A DNA stretch of 64,000 bases from Domibacillus epiphyticus (GTDB lineage: Bacteria > Bacillota > Bacilli > Bacillales > Domibacillaceae): assembly GCF_001975785.1 (NCBI RefSeq), contig NZ_MSFI01000002.1, forward strand, positions 62,001 through 126,000. The letters are read 5' to 3'. Position 1 is the first letter of the stretch; each line of letters opens with the position of its first letter. The notes below the pieces were generated by a model. The model did no database searches. It saw only the letters and a program-made list of their open reading frames with translations, and was not told the origin of the DNA. A program made the translations under genes and the position numbers. Positions 52,747 to 60,765 of the stretch are shown here, piece after piece.

Positions 52747-53589
52747 TTACAGACCGCTTGCTTTAAAGGGGTCACTGCCCTTTAAACTGCCGGACTTAAA
52801 GCCTTTATAAAACCAGCTCTTCCGCTGCTCGGATGTCCCATGAGTGAAGCTTTCCGGCACCGCATATCCTTGCGCCTTCTTTTGGATTGTATCATCTCCG
52901 ACGGCGCTTGCCGCTGTCAGCGCTTCCTCCAGATCCCCTTCCTCCAGCAAATTCATTCCTTGCGCATGATGCGCCCAGACACCCGCATAATAATCTGCCT
53001 GCAGTTCAAGTTTTACGGATTGCCTATTATACTCTTCCTGACTCACTTTATTACGAAGGGCCGCCACCCGCTGACTCGTTCCCAACAGCGTTTGCACATG
53101 GTGCCCCACTTCATGGGCAATCACGTACGCCATCGCAAAATCGCCAGGTGCCTGAAATTGATGTTGAAGCTCCTGATAAAAGCTTAGATCAATGTATAGC
53201 TTCTGATCCCCCGGACAATAAAACGGTCCCACTGAGGAGCCGGCTGCCCCGCAGGCAGACTGAACACTGCCAGAGTACAGCACAAGCGCCGGTTTCTCAT
53301 ATTCCAGCCCTTCTTTAAGAAAAATCTCTGTCCATACTTCCTCCGTATCGGCCAAAACGACAGACACAAATTCCGACAGTTCCCGTTCCTGGTCCGTTTC
53401 TTCATAAGGAGTGCCGCTGTCCGTGCCGGAAATACCTCCAAGCAGTTCTTCCGGATTGCCGCCTAACAGCGTAAAAAGCAGAACGAAAATCAAGCCGACT
53501 CCGCCAATTCCACCGCCTATCAATCCTTTGCTGCCCATCCCTCTCCGGTCTTCAACGTTTGAACTCCTTCTTCTCCCCTGCCATCGCAT
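52747..53589 (-). CDS. Putative neutral zinc metallopeptidase (YpfJ type)
   Basis: 280 residues. A basic N-terminus and one membrane helix (GLIGGGIGGVGLIFVLLFTL) anchor an extracytoplasmic domain carrying the zinc motif HEVGHH at ~160 and a downstream ELQADYYAG with the third ligand. CGAAGSSVGPFYCPGDQ is also diagnostic for the family. The substrates are unknown. It is the last ordinary chromosomal gene before the decayed island that runs up to glmS. Confidence 0.9.
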   Translation of the reverse strand: MRWQGRRRSSNVEDRRGMGSKGLIGGGIGGVGLIFVLLFTLLGGNPEELLGGISGTDSGTPYEETDQERELSEFVSVVLADTEEVWTEIFLKEGLEYEKPALVLYSGSVQSACGAAGSSVGPFYCPGDQKLYIDLSFYQELQHQFQAPGDFAMAYVIAHEVGHHVQTLLGTSQRVAALRNKVSQEEYNRQSVKLELQADYYAGVWAHHAQGMNLLEEGDLEEALTAASAVGDDTIQKKAQGYAVPESFTHGTSEQRKSWFYKGFKSGSLKGSDPFKASGL

Positions 53590-53776
53590 GTCCTTTCCTC
53601 CTCGGTCATAATCGTACTAGTGGTATACCCGAAGTGACGGGGATTTAGACGGGGATTGTCAAAATACGAAGTTTCTCCATAAAAACAAAGAGAAAGAAGC
53701 AAAAAAGGAGCCGCTTTTCTCGCCCCTTTTTTAAGTCCATATATACGATTTATACTTTCCGGCAGATGATATTCGT

Positions 53777-53899
53777 TTACAAGTCTTTAAACTTATTCCA
53801 TAACAGCAATAAATCTGATCTACATCCTGACTCAAAATTGATACAATTGCTTTTCCCATTACTCCATTGTTCACAGTTACCACCAACTAATGCAGCCAT
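53777..53899 (-). pseudogene. Cys-containing C-terminal-like fragment
   Basis: 40 codons from an ATG without a ribosome binding site. The same frame is open further upstream. It reads GGNCEQWSNGKSNCINFESG and ends WNKFKDL. Three Cys spaced through 20 residues look real, but no family is recognised; probably the tail of a lost gene. Confidence 0.25.
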
Positions 53900-54054
53900 C
53901 TCTTTATCATAATAATAAGAAAATTTAAATGCACCTATTTAGCATATCACCATAATGATGAACCTTAACAAAAACAATGTACATTTAGTTTAGAGGAGAG
54001 AAAATCTTGCATCATAATCGTTTTTTTTTTAAACGACATTAATTTGTCTATTAA

Positions 54055-54088
54055 AAAAGATCCCTAAGGAAACATTTCCAAAGGGATC
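54055..54088 (-). terminator. Terminator of the hypothetical gene at 54123
   Basis: Stem GATCCCT / AGGGATC with inner GAAA/TTTC pairing, then TTTTTT on the minus strand. Confidence 0.75.
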
Positions 54089-54122
54089 GTTTTTATCAAA
54101 CTGTTGATGCTGCCATTAAAAA

Positions 54123-54416
54123 TCAATGAGTAATAAAAATATCTCCGTTCTCACTTATGTTAATCGATTGAAAGCTATCTGTGAATTCTGTTCCTTGAAC
54201 GATTTCAAATCGTGCGAGTTTTTCTTGACCACGTTTATAAGCTTCTCTATCCACTACCAATACGTAGACATAAACGGTTTCTCCATCTATTTCTTTAGAG
54301 CTTTTCAATATAAAATCATCGCCGTACTGTGTTTTGAAGTATTCACTCGCTTCTTGGTGATTGTTAAACATAGGAAGATTACTTTCTTCCTCTTCCGTTA
54401 TTTTATGATGTGCCAT
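54123..54416 (-). CDS. Hypothetical 97-residue protein
   Basis: A soluble acidic protein with no signal or membrane segment, starting with ATG at 54416 behind AGGAGGGTTTAAGT and ended by a good terminator, so it is very likely expressed. Predicted alternation of strands (DFILKSSKEI, TVYVYVLVVDREAY) suggests a small alpha/beta fold. No family is recognised; immunity proteins of toxin systems have such sizes and compositions, but nothing here proves that. Confidence 0.6.
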   Translation of the reverse strand: MAHHKITEEEESNLPMFNNHQEASEYFKTQYGDDFILKSSKEIDGETVYVYVLVVDREAYKRGQEKLARFEIVQGTEFTDSFQSINISENGDIFITH

Positions 54417-54547
54417 ACTTAAACCCTCCTCTTAATCAAACATTATCATTATACGTTATACACAAAGAAAGTGGGAAAAATACGCCTTCTCTTTTACAAT
54501 TATTTTGGGATTATCCTTCGTAGAACAATTAACAAAAGGAGAGACTT

Positions 54548-54865
54548 TTAAATCTCCCCTAGTCTTTCTGCTACGTTATAATTGTCTAACATTAATTTCA
54601 AACTATTTGCTTTTATAAATTCAGCAACCGAATTATTGATCACTTGCTTGACTTGTTCTTTGTTCTTACAGTTAGACCAATATTCATTAAATGGGGTTGA
54701 ACCTTTTATTTCACCATTAACCCCCTTTACTTCAAGGCGCTGTATAAAGACGAAATCTCCTGATTTATCACTTTCAAAATCATCCGCATAGTAACGGCCT
54801 AGAAATATGTAACGATTTTGTTCTTGTTCGGCTTTACTGCCAATCACTTCTGCTCTTCCCATCAT
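54548..54865 (-). CDS. Hypothetical 105-residue protein
   Basis: A soluble protein; the ATG at 54865 follows AAAGGAGGAAAC, a near-ideal site. The N-terminal half is strand-rich (YIFLGRYYADDFESD, GDFVFIQRLEVKG) and the C-terminal half helical (EQVKQVINNSVAEFIKANSL). A weak hairpin (GGGGAGA/TCTCTCC then TTTTG) overlaps the stop codon and may terminate it. Family unknown; it lies in the accessory island. Confidence 0.6.
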   Translation of the reverse strand: MMGRAEVIGSKAEQEQNRYIFLGRYYADDFESDKSGDFVFIQRLEVKGVNGEIKGSTPFNEYWSNCKNKEQVKQVINNSVAEFIKANSLKLMLDNYNVAERLGEI

Positions 54866-55322
54866 GTTTCCTCCTTTTTTCATTTTACTTCAACGTAAAC
54901 GCATGTGAAAAAGTGTATCCATGTCCCAACGATATGCCGTATCCATATAGAATTTAAGCACTCGCTGGTAAATGATAAGAATAAGTAAAATCTTTATCAA
55001 ATTACTGGATCAACAGCCGTTCAGCTATATATGTTTAATAATAACGCTTTTTCTCCATTATTTTACGTATCCTATTATACCAACAATCAGCCGTGGAAGG
55101 TTCATTCGTGCTTGAATACCTTTTGTTAAACTCCCCTGGTTCGATTGTGCAATTAAAAAAACCGAAATCCCTTCTTTAGCAAGATAGGTATTTCGGATCG
55201 TCTATTTATAGCAAACTTTCAGAAATCATGCGAGACATGGAAGCTTTACAAAATTATTGAAAGGCAGGCTCTGTTAAAGGTTAATGTTGATTTTTTAATG
55301 AGGCTGTATTCCCTTTGCTTTT
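54866..55322. other. Gene-free stretch of the island
   Basis: No intact gene. A hairpin pairs ACCGAAATCCCTT with AGGTATTTCGG-type sequence near 55,160-55,195, probably an orphan terminator. A few natural-looking tails without starts occur on both strands. Confidence 0.4.
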
Positions 55323-55469
55323 TCATTCTTGCTTTTGTAAAGGTACACCGTAAGATTTAGCTTGAATATAGTATGCTTGTTCATATGGCGAGTTCAAAAA
55401 CCCTACACGATACGTATTTAGGTCTACAAGGTCGTTCAAGAATTCAGGAACACTACAACTCCAAATTAA
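55323..55469 (-). pseudogene. C-terminal fragment of an unknown protein
   Basis: 48 codons to a TGA without any start. It reads EFLNDLVDLNTYRVGFLNS, then PYEQAYYIQAKSYGVPLQ. Composition and codon use look real. The 5' part of the gene is gone. The family is not recognised. Confidence 0.35.
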
Positions 55470-55609
55470 ATGAAAAAAAATTAAATGTTAAGCCTTAGAA
55501 GCCTGAGCGAGTTTTATGGTTCACTTTTTCAACTAATGCCCCGTTAGCTCAACAACAAACTCCTTACGGTTCTCCGTGTTTTTGGAACTGCAAGTTTTAA
55601 GTCCATTCT

Positions 55610-56221
55610 TTACCGATGCCCCTTTTTTGAATCCAGAATAAACATAGATGCATCTTGTCCCATGAATAGTTTATTTCCAGTATAAAAAGTTTTGAATTGA
55701 ATGTCCCTATACCCGATTTTAGTCATCATATTGGTTAACTCTTCTGGATTAAATCCGTTATGAACAATATCTGAAACTACTTTTTCATTTATATTAAAAT
55801 CAACTATTAATAGATGTCCTCCTTCATTAAGAACATCAAATAGTCTTGATAAAACGAGTTCAACATCAGGAATATGGAGTAGAACCTGAGCCATAAAAAT
55901 ATAGTCGGCATGTAAATCCGAAGGTCTTTCCTTTTCAATATCAAAGCATAGTGTATCTGCATTCTGAATATTAAAATCAGTTATTTTTTGCTTTATTTGA
56001 TTAATCATATTTTGTGACGTATCCAGAAAAAGTATAGAATGAAACTCGTTTAACAAATTCATTCCGACAAGACCAGTTCCACACCCAAAATCAATCGCAT
56101 TCTTACTTTTAGCGTCAACTAAATAATTACGGAAGGCATCTGAGGATACCTTTGCAATTTCGACTCTTTCAGGAGTGTCATAATTATTAGCTATCATTTC
56201 AAACTTATCAGTATTTCCCAT
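55610..56221 (-). CDS. Class I SAM-dependent methyltransferase
   Basis: 203 residues with motif I AIDFGCGTGLVGMNLL at ~40-55, acidic LFLDTSQNM and a later MAQVLLHIPD. Soluble, probably a small-molecule methyltransferase. It is more AT-rich than the methyltransferase at 452 and not closely similar to it. It lies alone in the island among relics, so lateral gain is likely. Substrate unknown. Confidence 0.85.
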   Translation of the reverse strand: MGNTDKFEMIANNYDTPERVEIAKVSSDAFRNYLVDAKSKNAIDFGCGTGLVGMNLLNEFHSILFLDTSQNMINQIKQKITDFNIQNADTLCFDIEKERPSDLHADYIFMAQVLLHIPDVELVLSRLFDVLNEGGHLLIVDFNINEKVVSDIVHNGFNPEELTNMMTKIGYRDIQFKTFYTGNKLFMGQDASMFILDSKKGHR

Positions 56222-56422
56222 AATGATCTCTCCAATCAGGCTTAATAAACACTAAAAAAATGTTAATTTTTAGCATGCCATTCTGTATATAACAATACAA
56301 CTAACCTGCTTCATTAGTTCAATAAGACACATTATAAAAATTTCCTCGTAATTGCACTCAAATCGAAAAACGCTCCAGACTCTAAAGATCCGGGCATTTA
56401 AAATGCAAAATAATCGCATGAT

Positions 56423-56485
56423 ATGCTCCCCTTTAAGTAGACAGTTGTAAGAAAGCAACGCTACTATCTACTTGGAGGGGAGCAT
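56423..56485. repeat. Palindrome resembling two joined insertion-sequence ends
   Basis: ATGCTCCCCTTTAAGTAGA (56423-56441) and TCTACTTGGAGGGGAGCAT (56467-56485) are inverted copies with 17 of 19 positions paired. The sequence looks like IS3-family terminal sequence that I recall from bacilli, so this may be a MITE or a collapsed IS. No transposase is present. Confidence 0.45.
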
Positions 56486-56489
56486 TGAT

Positions 56490-56699
56490 ATAGTGATCGT
56501 TATTCTCTGCCTAGCTATCGCTATGCGTGTAGAGAATCCACTTCGAAAAGTACGATTATATACTTCAAGCAATTTAGACGGAGGCAACTGGTTTCAAAGC
56601 CTGACCGTAACTAAAAAAGCGAATGGAACCCTCTATCTGACTAACCATACAAATGACACTTTAGATAAAAATGTTAATTATGTCAATACTTATCAATAA
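56490..56699 (+). pseudogene. C-terminal fragment of a probable secreted protein
   Basis: An open frame leads from the IS-like palindrome into a natural-looking strand-rich tail (NPLRKVRLYTSSNLDGGNWF, SLTVTKKANGTLYLTNHT, ending NYVNTYQ). The hydrophobic first residues come from the junction. The 5' end is missing, probably through the IS event. No family is recognised. Confidence 0.35.
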
Positions 56700-56766
56700 T
56701 TTAAAAATTCTTGAAAATGACAAATGGATCCACCATTGTTGAAAGGAAAACTTTTTAAATAAGTGA

Positions 56767-57957
56767 TTATCTTTTTACTACAAAATCCAGCAAGTGATCA
56801 TATTCGATCGAAATTTTGTGAACTAAATCAAATGTTTTACTATCAATGACCAGCAGATTTCCTTTTTCCTCTCCGTCTGATTCAACCATATAAATCTCGC
56901 CCTGTTCGGTGTCTTGATATAAAATGCGATAATTCATATCCGGTTGGATGTACGATTTGTTCATGGGAGAAAAGGCAGGTTCTCCTTTAAATGTTAACAG
57001 ACCGAGAGTGGGTCCATTCTGTTCACTATATACAAAATGAAGAGCTCTATCCTGATCTATAAGAAGATTTCCTCCAGAATCTGTAAAATACGAATCCTGT
57101 GCAGGTACGCTTTTGAAGGTATCGTATTCTTTAAATGTTAGATCTTGATTAAGAACAAACATTTTTCCTTCATTACTGATAATATAGGCATGATTCTCCG
57201 TCCCATACACTGTGTAAAATTGAGATGATTTTTGGCCGAAATCCATATAAATAGTTTGACCTGTTTTGCGATCGATTAAGCCAATAGCACCCTTTGCTAC
57301 TCCCTGATTGTCTTCCTCTCCGATTCCAGCATAAATGATTTTATTTCCCAATTCTAAAAGCGGGCTCCAAAGAGGTATAAGTTCATATTCCGTTTCGTAG
57401 CTTTTTTGCTCGGTGTCGTTTGTAATAGACATTTGAAAGTTGCCTGTTTCCTCATTTAGATTTTGGTCTCCGGTTTTATGAGAAACGAGATTTTGCAGGA
57501 GCACATCAGGTCCGTAGTGCATAATATGGTCGACCCCTGTGTCATATTTAAAGTAAGCAAGGTCCACTTTTTTAAACGTACGCTTTTGTGTGTCATACGT
57601 ATAGTAACAGTTCTCAATCACCGCTTCTCCAAAAAAAGAAATATAAAGCTCGTTAGGGTTAGCTGGCTTTTGATGAACCTTCATTCTTCTAAAGGCATCA
57701 TCATGAACCTCATATTCTTTTATGATTTCGCCCGTTTCGGATACTTCTTTAACCAGCACAAATTCCTGTGAGGCTCTGACATCAGAAGGATAAAATAAAA
57801 GGTAGTGATCTTCAGGAATCTCGTTCATAAAAGCAAGATTCTCAACCCCGTTTACAACAACTCGTTTCTTCTGCTCAGAAGATTTGGCCGCCAAGTAGGC
57901 AGAAACCGAACCGAGTATACAGACGATAAGTACTGCTAAAATGACGGTTTTTTTCAT
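56767..57957 (-). CDS. Membrane-anchored extracytoplasmic protein, probable beta-propeller
   Basis: 396 residues. An N-terminal helix (VILAVLIVCILGSVSAYLAA) serves as signal or anchor, and the rest is strand-rich with repeated short units such as ELYISFFG, HAYIISNEGKMFVLNQDLT and GEIYMVESDGE, typical of propeller-like proteins. No named family is recognised. ATG at 57957 is five bases from GGAG. Upstream to 58.03 kb there is no partner. Intact, unlike most of the island. Confidence 0.65.
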   Translation of the reverse strand: MKKTVILAVLIVCILGSVSAYLAAKSSEQKKRVVVNGVENLAFMNEIPEDHYLLFYPSDVRASQEFVLVKEVSETGEIIKEYEVHDDAFRRMKVHQKPANPNELYISFFGEAVIENCYYTYDTQKRTFKKVDLAYFKYDTGVDHIMHYGPDVLLQNLVSHKTGDQNLNEETGNFQMSITNDTEQKSYETEYELIPLWSPLLELGNKIIYAGIGEEDNQGVAKGAIGLIDRKTGQTIYMDFGQKSSQFYTVYGTENHAYIISNEGKMFVLNQDLTFKEYDTFKSVPAQDSYFTDSGGNLLIDQDRALHFVYSEQNGPTLGLLTFKGEPAFSPMNKSYIQPDMNYRILYQDTEQGEIYMVESDGEEKGNLLVIDSKTFDLVHKISIEYDHLLDFVVKR

Positions 57958-58029
57958 GTACACTCCTGTTTAATTAAAGCAAAACATCTAGCTTTAAAAT
58001 ATTTTTGTTTTCTCATAAGAAAAGATAAA

Positions 58030-58359
58030 TTAAATAACTCCTGGTCTAGCAGTACCCCAATCTTTAAGAAGGCGGGTATTTGCATCTAATTGAATATCAC
58101 GTGGAATTACGAATAAAAAGCCTGACACTGCAGGTTCCCTTGCACCCCTTAAATCGCAGCCAGCATGATACCATTGTCGCATCGTTCGTTTAGAACCATA
58201 CCATTCACTACTTGTAAAGATGCTTGTGGATGTAGACTACGGTTCAAATTGATCAGCCTTTTTACAATTTGTTGAATTAACGTCCTGTCCTGTTAGACTG
58301 ACCACTTTATACTGCTTTATTCCGCTAGCTCCATCCCATAAGTCTGTTTTATGTTGCAT
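58030..58359 (-). pseudogene. Unknown protein gene interrupted by an in-frame TAG
   Basis: One frame of 109 codons is open from ATG 58359 to TAA 58030 except for a TAG at 58237-58239. Before it: TDLWDGASGIKQYKVVSLTG. After it: WYGSKRTMRQWYHAGCDLRG, then AREPAVSGFLFVIPRDIQLD. Both sides look like real protein. The N-terminus is weak (no ribosome binding site). Possibly the C-terminal part of a toxin or surface protein; not recognised. Confidence 0.4.
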
Positions 58360-58488
58360 TATTGTTTTAGCAGATCAACATGTCACTACACAATTCACAC
58401 TAAAGTTAGAACTATATTGTTACATAAATGAAATTTTTTTCAAGTGCATTAATCAATAATTTAAAATATGGTAGAAAGGAGATGAATA

Positions 58489-58655
58489 GTGAAGAAATTA
58501 TATTTTATTTTTTATATTACTGAAATCGTTTGTTTCACTATCTGGTTGCAGACAAAGGATTTGTTTCTTCAAAAACGGTAAAATCCTTTCCGATTCCTGC
58601 TGAAGCTAAAGTAATAAAAAATAAAGCTGAAAACACCAACATTAGTGCTTATTAA
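58489..58655 (+). pseudogene. Small lipoprotein gene, frameshifted
   Basis: AAAGGAGATGAATA precedes GTG at 58489 and MKKLYFIFYI. A lipobox LSGC lies in a second frame, and the mature part (SSKTVKSFPIPAEAKVIKNK) in a third, ending at TAA 58655. It looks like a short secreted lipoprotein gene broken by two frameshifts. Confidence 0.45.
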
Positions 58656-58703
58656 AAATACGAGTCCTCTGAAGCTGGTGAAATGTTCTAGTTCTTTTAG
58701 ACA

Positions 58704-58745
58704 TAAAAAACACCCCTTTAAATTAATATAATCTAAGGGGTGTTT
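58704..58745 (-). terminator. Hairpin just outside the left end of the Tn7-like element
   Basis: Stem AAACACCCCTT / AAGGGGTGTTT, with TTTTTT on the minus strand. Confidence 0.6.
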
Positions 58746-58775
58746 CGGTGCGACTTTATTTTAAATTTACACACT

Positions 58776-58925
58776 TGTAGCTTTGAAATAAAGTTTGATT
58801 AAAATGATGCTAATAACCTTGATAGATGAACAAAAAGAAAAAGCGTGTTTTGAAAAAAAGATTGATCAAAACACGCTCTTAATATTTTCAGTTGAAATAT
58901 TCTTTTATAAAAAAGTTTGATCATT
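58776..58925 (+). repeat. Left end of the Tn7-like element: three spaced repeat copies
   Basis: The terminus TGTAGCTT (58776-58783) is followed by repeat L1 (58784-58803, containing AATAAAGTTTGATTAAAA at 58787-58804). L2 lies at 58853-58871 (AAAAAAAGATTGATCAAAA) and L3 at 58907-58925 (ATAAAAAAGTTTGATCATT). All are in plus orientation and separated by about 50-35 bp. Confidence 0.72.
58846..58882 (-). terminator. Terminator of the 59043 gene, overlapping repeat L2
   Basis: Stem AGCGTGTTTTG / CAAAACACGCT, with TTTTTCTTTTTG on the minus strand. Confidence 0.65.
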
Positions 58926-59042
58926 TCAGTGGGCTTTCCTCTATTAATACGCCCTTTAACGGATGATCGATGATATTACAAAAGGTCACTAAATTTCAAA
59001 AGAGAACTTCAAATAAAGCCTCCAAAGTGCAAGTATATTTAT

Positions 59043-59336
59043 TTACTTCCCCAGTGTATGTGACTCATTTAATAAAACTTTTTTGATTTTTTTTTCAACT
59101 AAACGATTATAGTTTTTTTTATTCATTTTATCTACATTACATTTTCCAATTACATAGCGAACTTCTATATTTTTATTGATAAGTTCTTTATACGTATCAT
59201 TGTTGAGATAATTATCGAACCATTCATACCTTTTTAAATAATTTATATTTTTTTCAATCTCTTCTTCGTCTACTTCCTTTAAGAACCAAAAGAAAATCTC
59301 ACCAACTAGACCTAACAGTTCAAAGAATGTTACCAA
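59043..59336 (-). CDS. Hypothetical cargo protein of the Tn7-like element
   Basis: 97 residues; hydrophobic N-terminus (FFELLGLVGEIFFWFL) followed by a helical, Lys/Glu/Asn-rich remainder. The start is TTG at 59336 with a weak GGCGGG site. It is strongly AT-rich, in keeping with acquired DNA, and is the only open gene between the left end and the internal right end. No family is recognised. The 59.34-59.50 kb stretch upstream is non-coding. Confidence 0.5.
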   Translation of the reverse strand: MVTFFELLGLVGEIFFWFLKEVDEEEIEKNINYLKRYEWFDNYLNNDTYKELINKNIEVRYVIGKCNVDKMNKKNYNRLVEKKIKKVLLNESHTLGK

Positions 59337-59502
59337 GGATATCCCGCCTTAATTATGAACTTTTTTACTAACTACGTAATTACATCAAAAATGGTTTCAC
59401 CTACTAACTTACCCGATACAAAAAGGATACTATCTTATTATTCAAGAATCTGGCCCTTTAGTGGAGTAACATACTGGAGTTTTACAACAACGACAAGAAC
59501 AC

Positions 59503-59539
59503 AAAAAGAAAAATCCTGTGTAAATTAATACAGGATTTT
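59503..59539 (-). terminator. Terminator next to the internal right end
   Basis: Stem AAATCCTGT / ACAGGATTT, then TTTTCTTTTTG on the minus strand. It abuts the innermost 20-bp repeat, as the terminator at 61,574-61,620 does. Confidence 0.65.
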
Positions 59540-59604
59540 AATCAAACTTTATTACAAAAGATCAATCTTTTTTATAAATTATCAAACTTTGTTTTAACGC
59601 CACA
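59537..59604 (-). repeat. Second, internal Tn7-like right end: three contiguous 20-bp repeats
   Basis: Units at 59537-59556, 59557-59576 and 59577-59596, then the 8-bp terminus read on the minus strand as TGTGGCGT (59604-59597), close to the TGTGGGCG terminus of Tn7. The order of unit variants matches the glmS-proximal array. It is likely the right end of an older element displaced by a later insertion. Confidence 0.68.
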
Positions 59605-59606
59605 CT

Positions 59607-60016
59607 TCAAATAGTATTGCTCACAGCTTTTACTATACCTTGAACAATAGACTGACAAAATTCTTGAAAAAAAGCTGTTTTATTTAATTTTTTCATATCA
59701 TTTTTGTTGTCAATAAATAGACATTCAAGCAATACAGCTTTTGATGATGTTTTTCTTAGAATGTATAAATCTTTTCTTACTTTAATTCCACGATTAATTA
59801 TGCCATGTTTAGATAGAGTTTTAACTATTTCTGTATGAAGAACCCGATCTTGGCTAGTCGAACTAAAGTCTCATATCCACTTGCCATTTTATTAAAAGCA
59901 TTTAAATGAATAGAAACAACTAAATCTGCATTAGACTTATTTGCAAGTGTACAACGTGCTTTTAAGTCTTTGGCTTTGTCTTGGTCTAAGCCCTGTTCTG
60001 TTTTTCTAGTAATTTT
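59607..60016 (-). pseudogene. N-acetylmuramoyl-L-alanine amidase (Amidase_3) relic
   Basis: Fragments KITRKTEQGLDQDKAKDL, ANKSNADLVVSIHLNAFN and, after a frameshift near 59,840, KTLSKHGIINRGIKVRKDLY and VLLECLFIDNKNDMKKL match the core and C-terminus of zinc amidases, with the metal His in SIHLNA and the catalytic Glu in LLECLF. The 5' half is missing; the sequence is fused to the tnsA relic. The TGA stop lies 2 bp outside the internal right end. Confidence 0.7.
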
Positions 60017-60741
60017 AGGGATTACTTGCTCAAATAAAATCTCTAAAATATTATTTTTATTTGATAAAATACCTTCACGTTCTAAAGCTTTTTTGTCTAC
60101 TTCAATTGTATTTAAAAACCATTCATTATCAACACAACTCAATAAAGAAGGTCTGAATATATAGATTTTATTTTTAGTATCTAATCTAAAACAAAGATCT
60201 GAATAGCTATGAACAAAGGAAATATAATGAGCCATATATTTTGGAACTTCAAGTTCAGTAACAATCCCATAATCGATATCTTGTCGCTCCCAATATACCC
60301 TTTCAATTTCAAATTTCTCTAAAACACGCTTATTCATTAACCCGTCCTTGTATTTCACAGTTCGCGCTATGTGCAATTCGATCTAACTGTAACTAAAAAA
60401 TCTGTTGTCATCACAATTGGTTCTCCCGTTCTAGGATCAGCCGGATTTTTAAGACCCAGTTCATCAGCAATAACAATTGTCTCCTCAACTGGCAGCAAAG
60501 GATATTGTTCTATAATATCAACCACCAAATCTGAATATCCTAATAAACAAAAGTAATTTTGTTTCAAATTGGAAAGAAACTCGTACTGCCTAGCAATTTT
60601 AACTCCATTTAATCGTGTTGATCGCCTTAACGAAGATACATCCTGAATAATCAGCCATGGCTTATACTCAACGCCTATTCCTAGACCACGACCGTTCTTA
60701 AGCTCATTATCAGCTTATAATGAGCGAGTGCGTTTAGACAC
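60017..60741 (-). pseudogene. tnsA: tnsA relic (Tn7-type transposase endonuclease subunit)
   Basis: GTG at 60741 behind AAAAGGAGAAGATACTAA starts SKRTRSL, then TAA at codon 9. The same frame continues NGRGLGIGVEYKPWLIIQD, RQYEFLSNLKQNYFCLLGYS, VVDIIEQYPLLPVEETI and PIVMTTDFLVTV, the TnsA N-terminal nuclease domain. A frameshift near 60,375 leads to HIARTVKYKDGLMNKRVLEK and FEIERVYWERQDIDYGIVTE, the rest of TnsA. The end merges with the amidase relic. Acidic catalytic residues (D, then E/Q in DIIEQYPLL) are visible. TnsA makes the 5' cuts that free a Tn7 element; this copy is dead. Confidence 0.85.
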
Positions 60742-60765
60742 TTAGTATCTTCTCCTTTTGATTGG

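Larger units (their letters stand above)
53590..54122. other. Mostly non-coding stretch
   Basis: Between the metallopeptidase and the next hypothetical gene only a 40-codon minus-strand frame (53777-53899) looks protein-like. The rest is AT-rich intergenic DNA with the terminator at 54,055-54,088. Confidence 0.5.

Noticed and set aside
56441-56448. ACAGT followed by TGT, matching the right-end flank of the Tn7-like element, as an alternative left end
   Set aside because: No 20-bp repeats follow it, and it lies inside the IS-like palindrome; the end at 58776 fits repeats, terminus and flank much better.
56270-56458. 62-codon minus-strand ORF
   Set aside because: No ribosome binding site; it reads through the IS-like palindrome and looks like chance.
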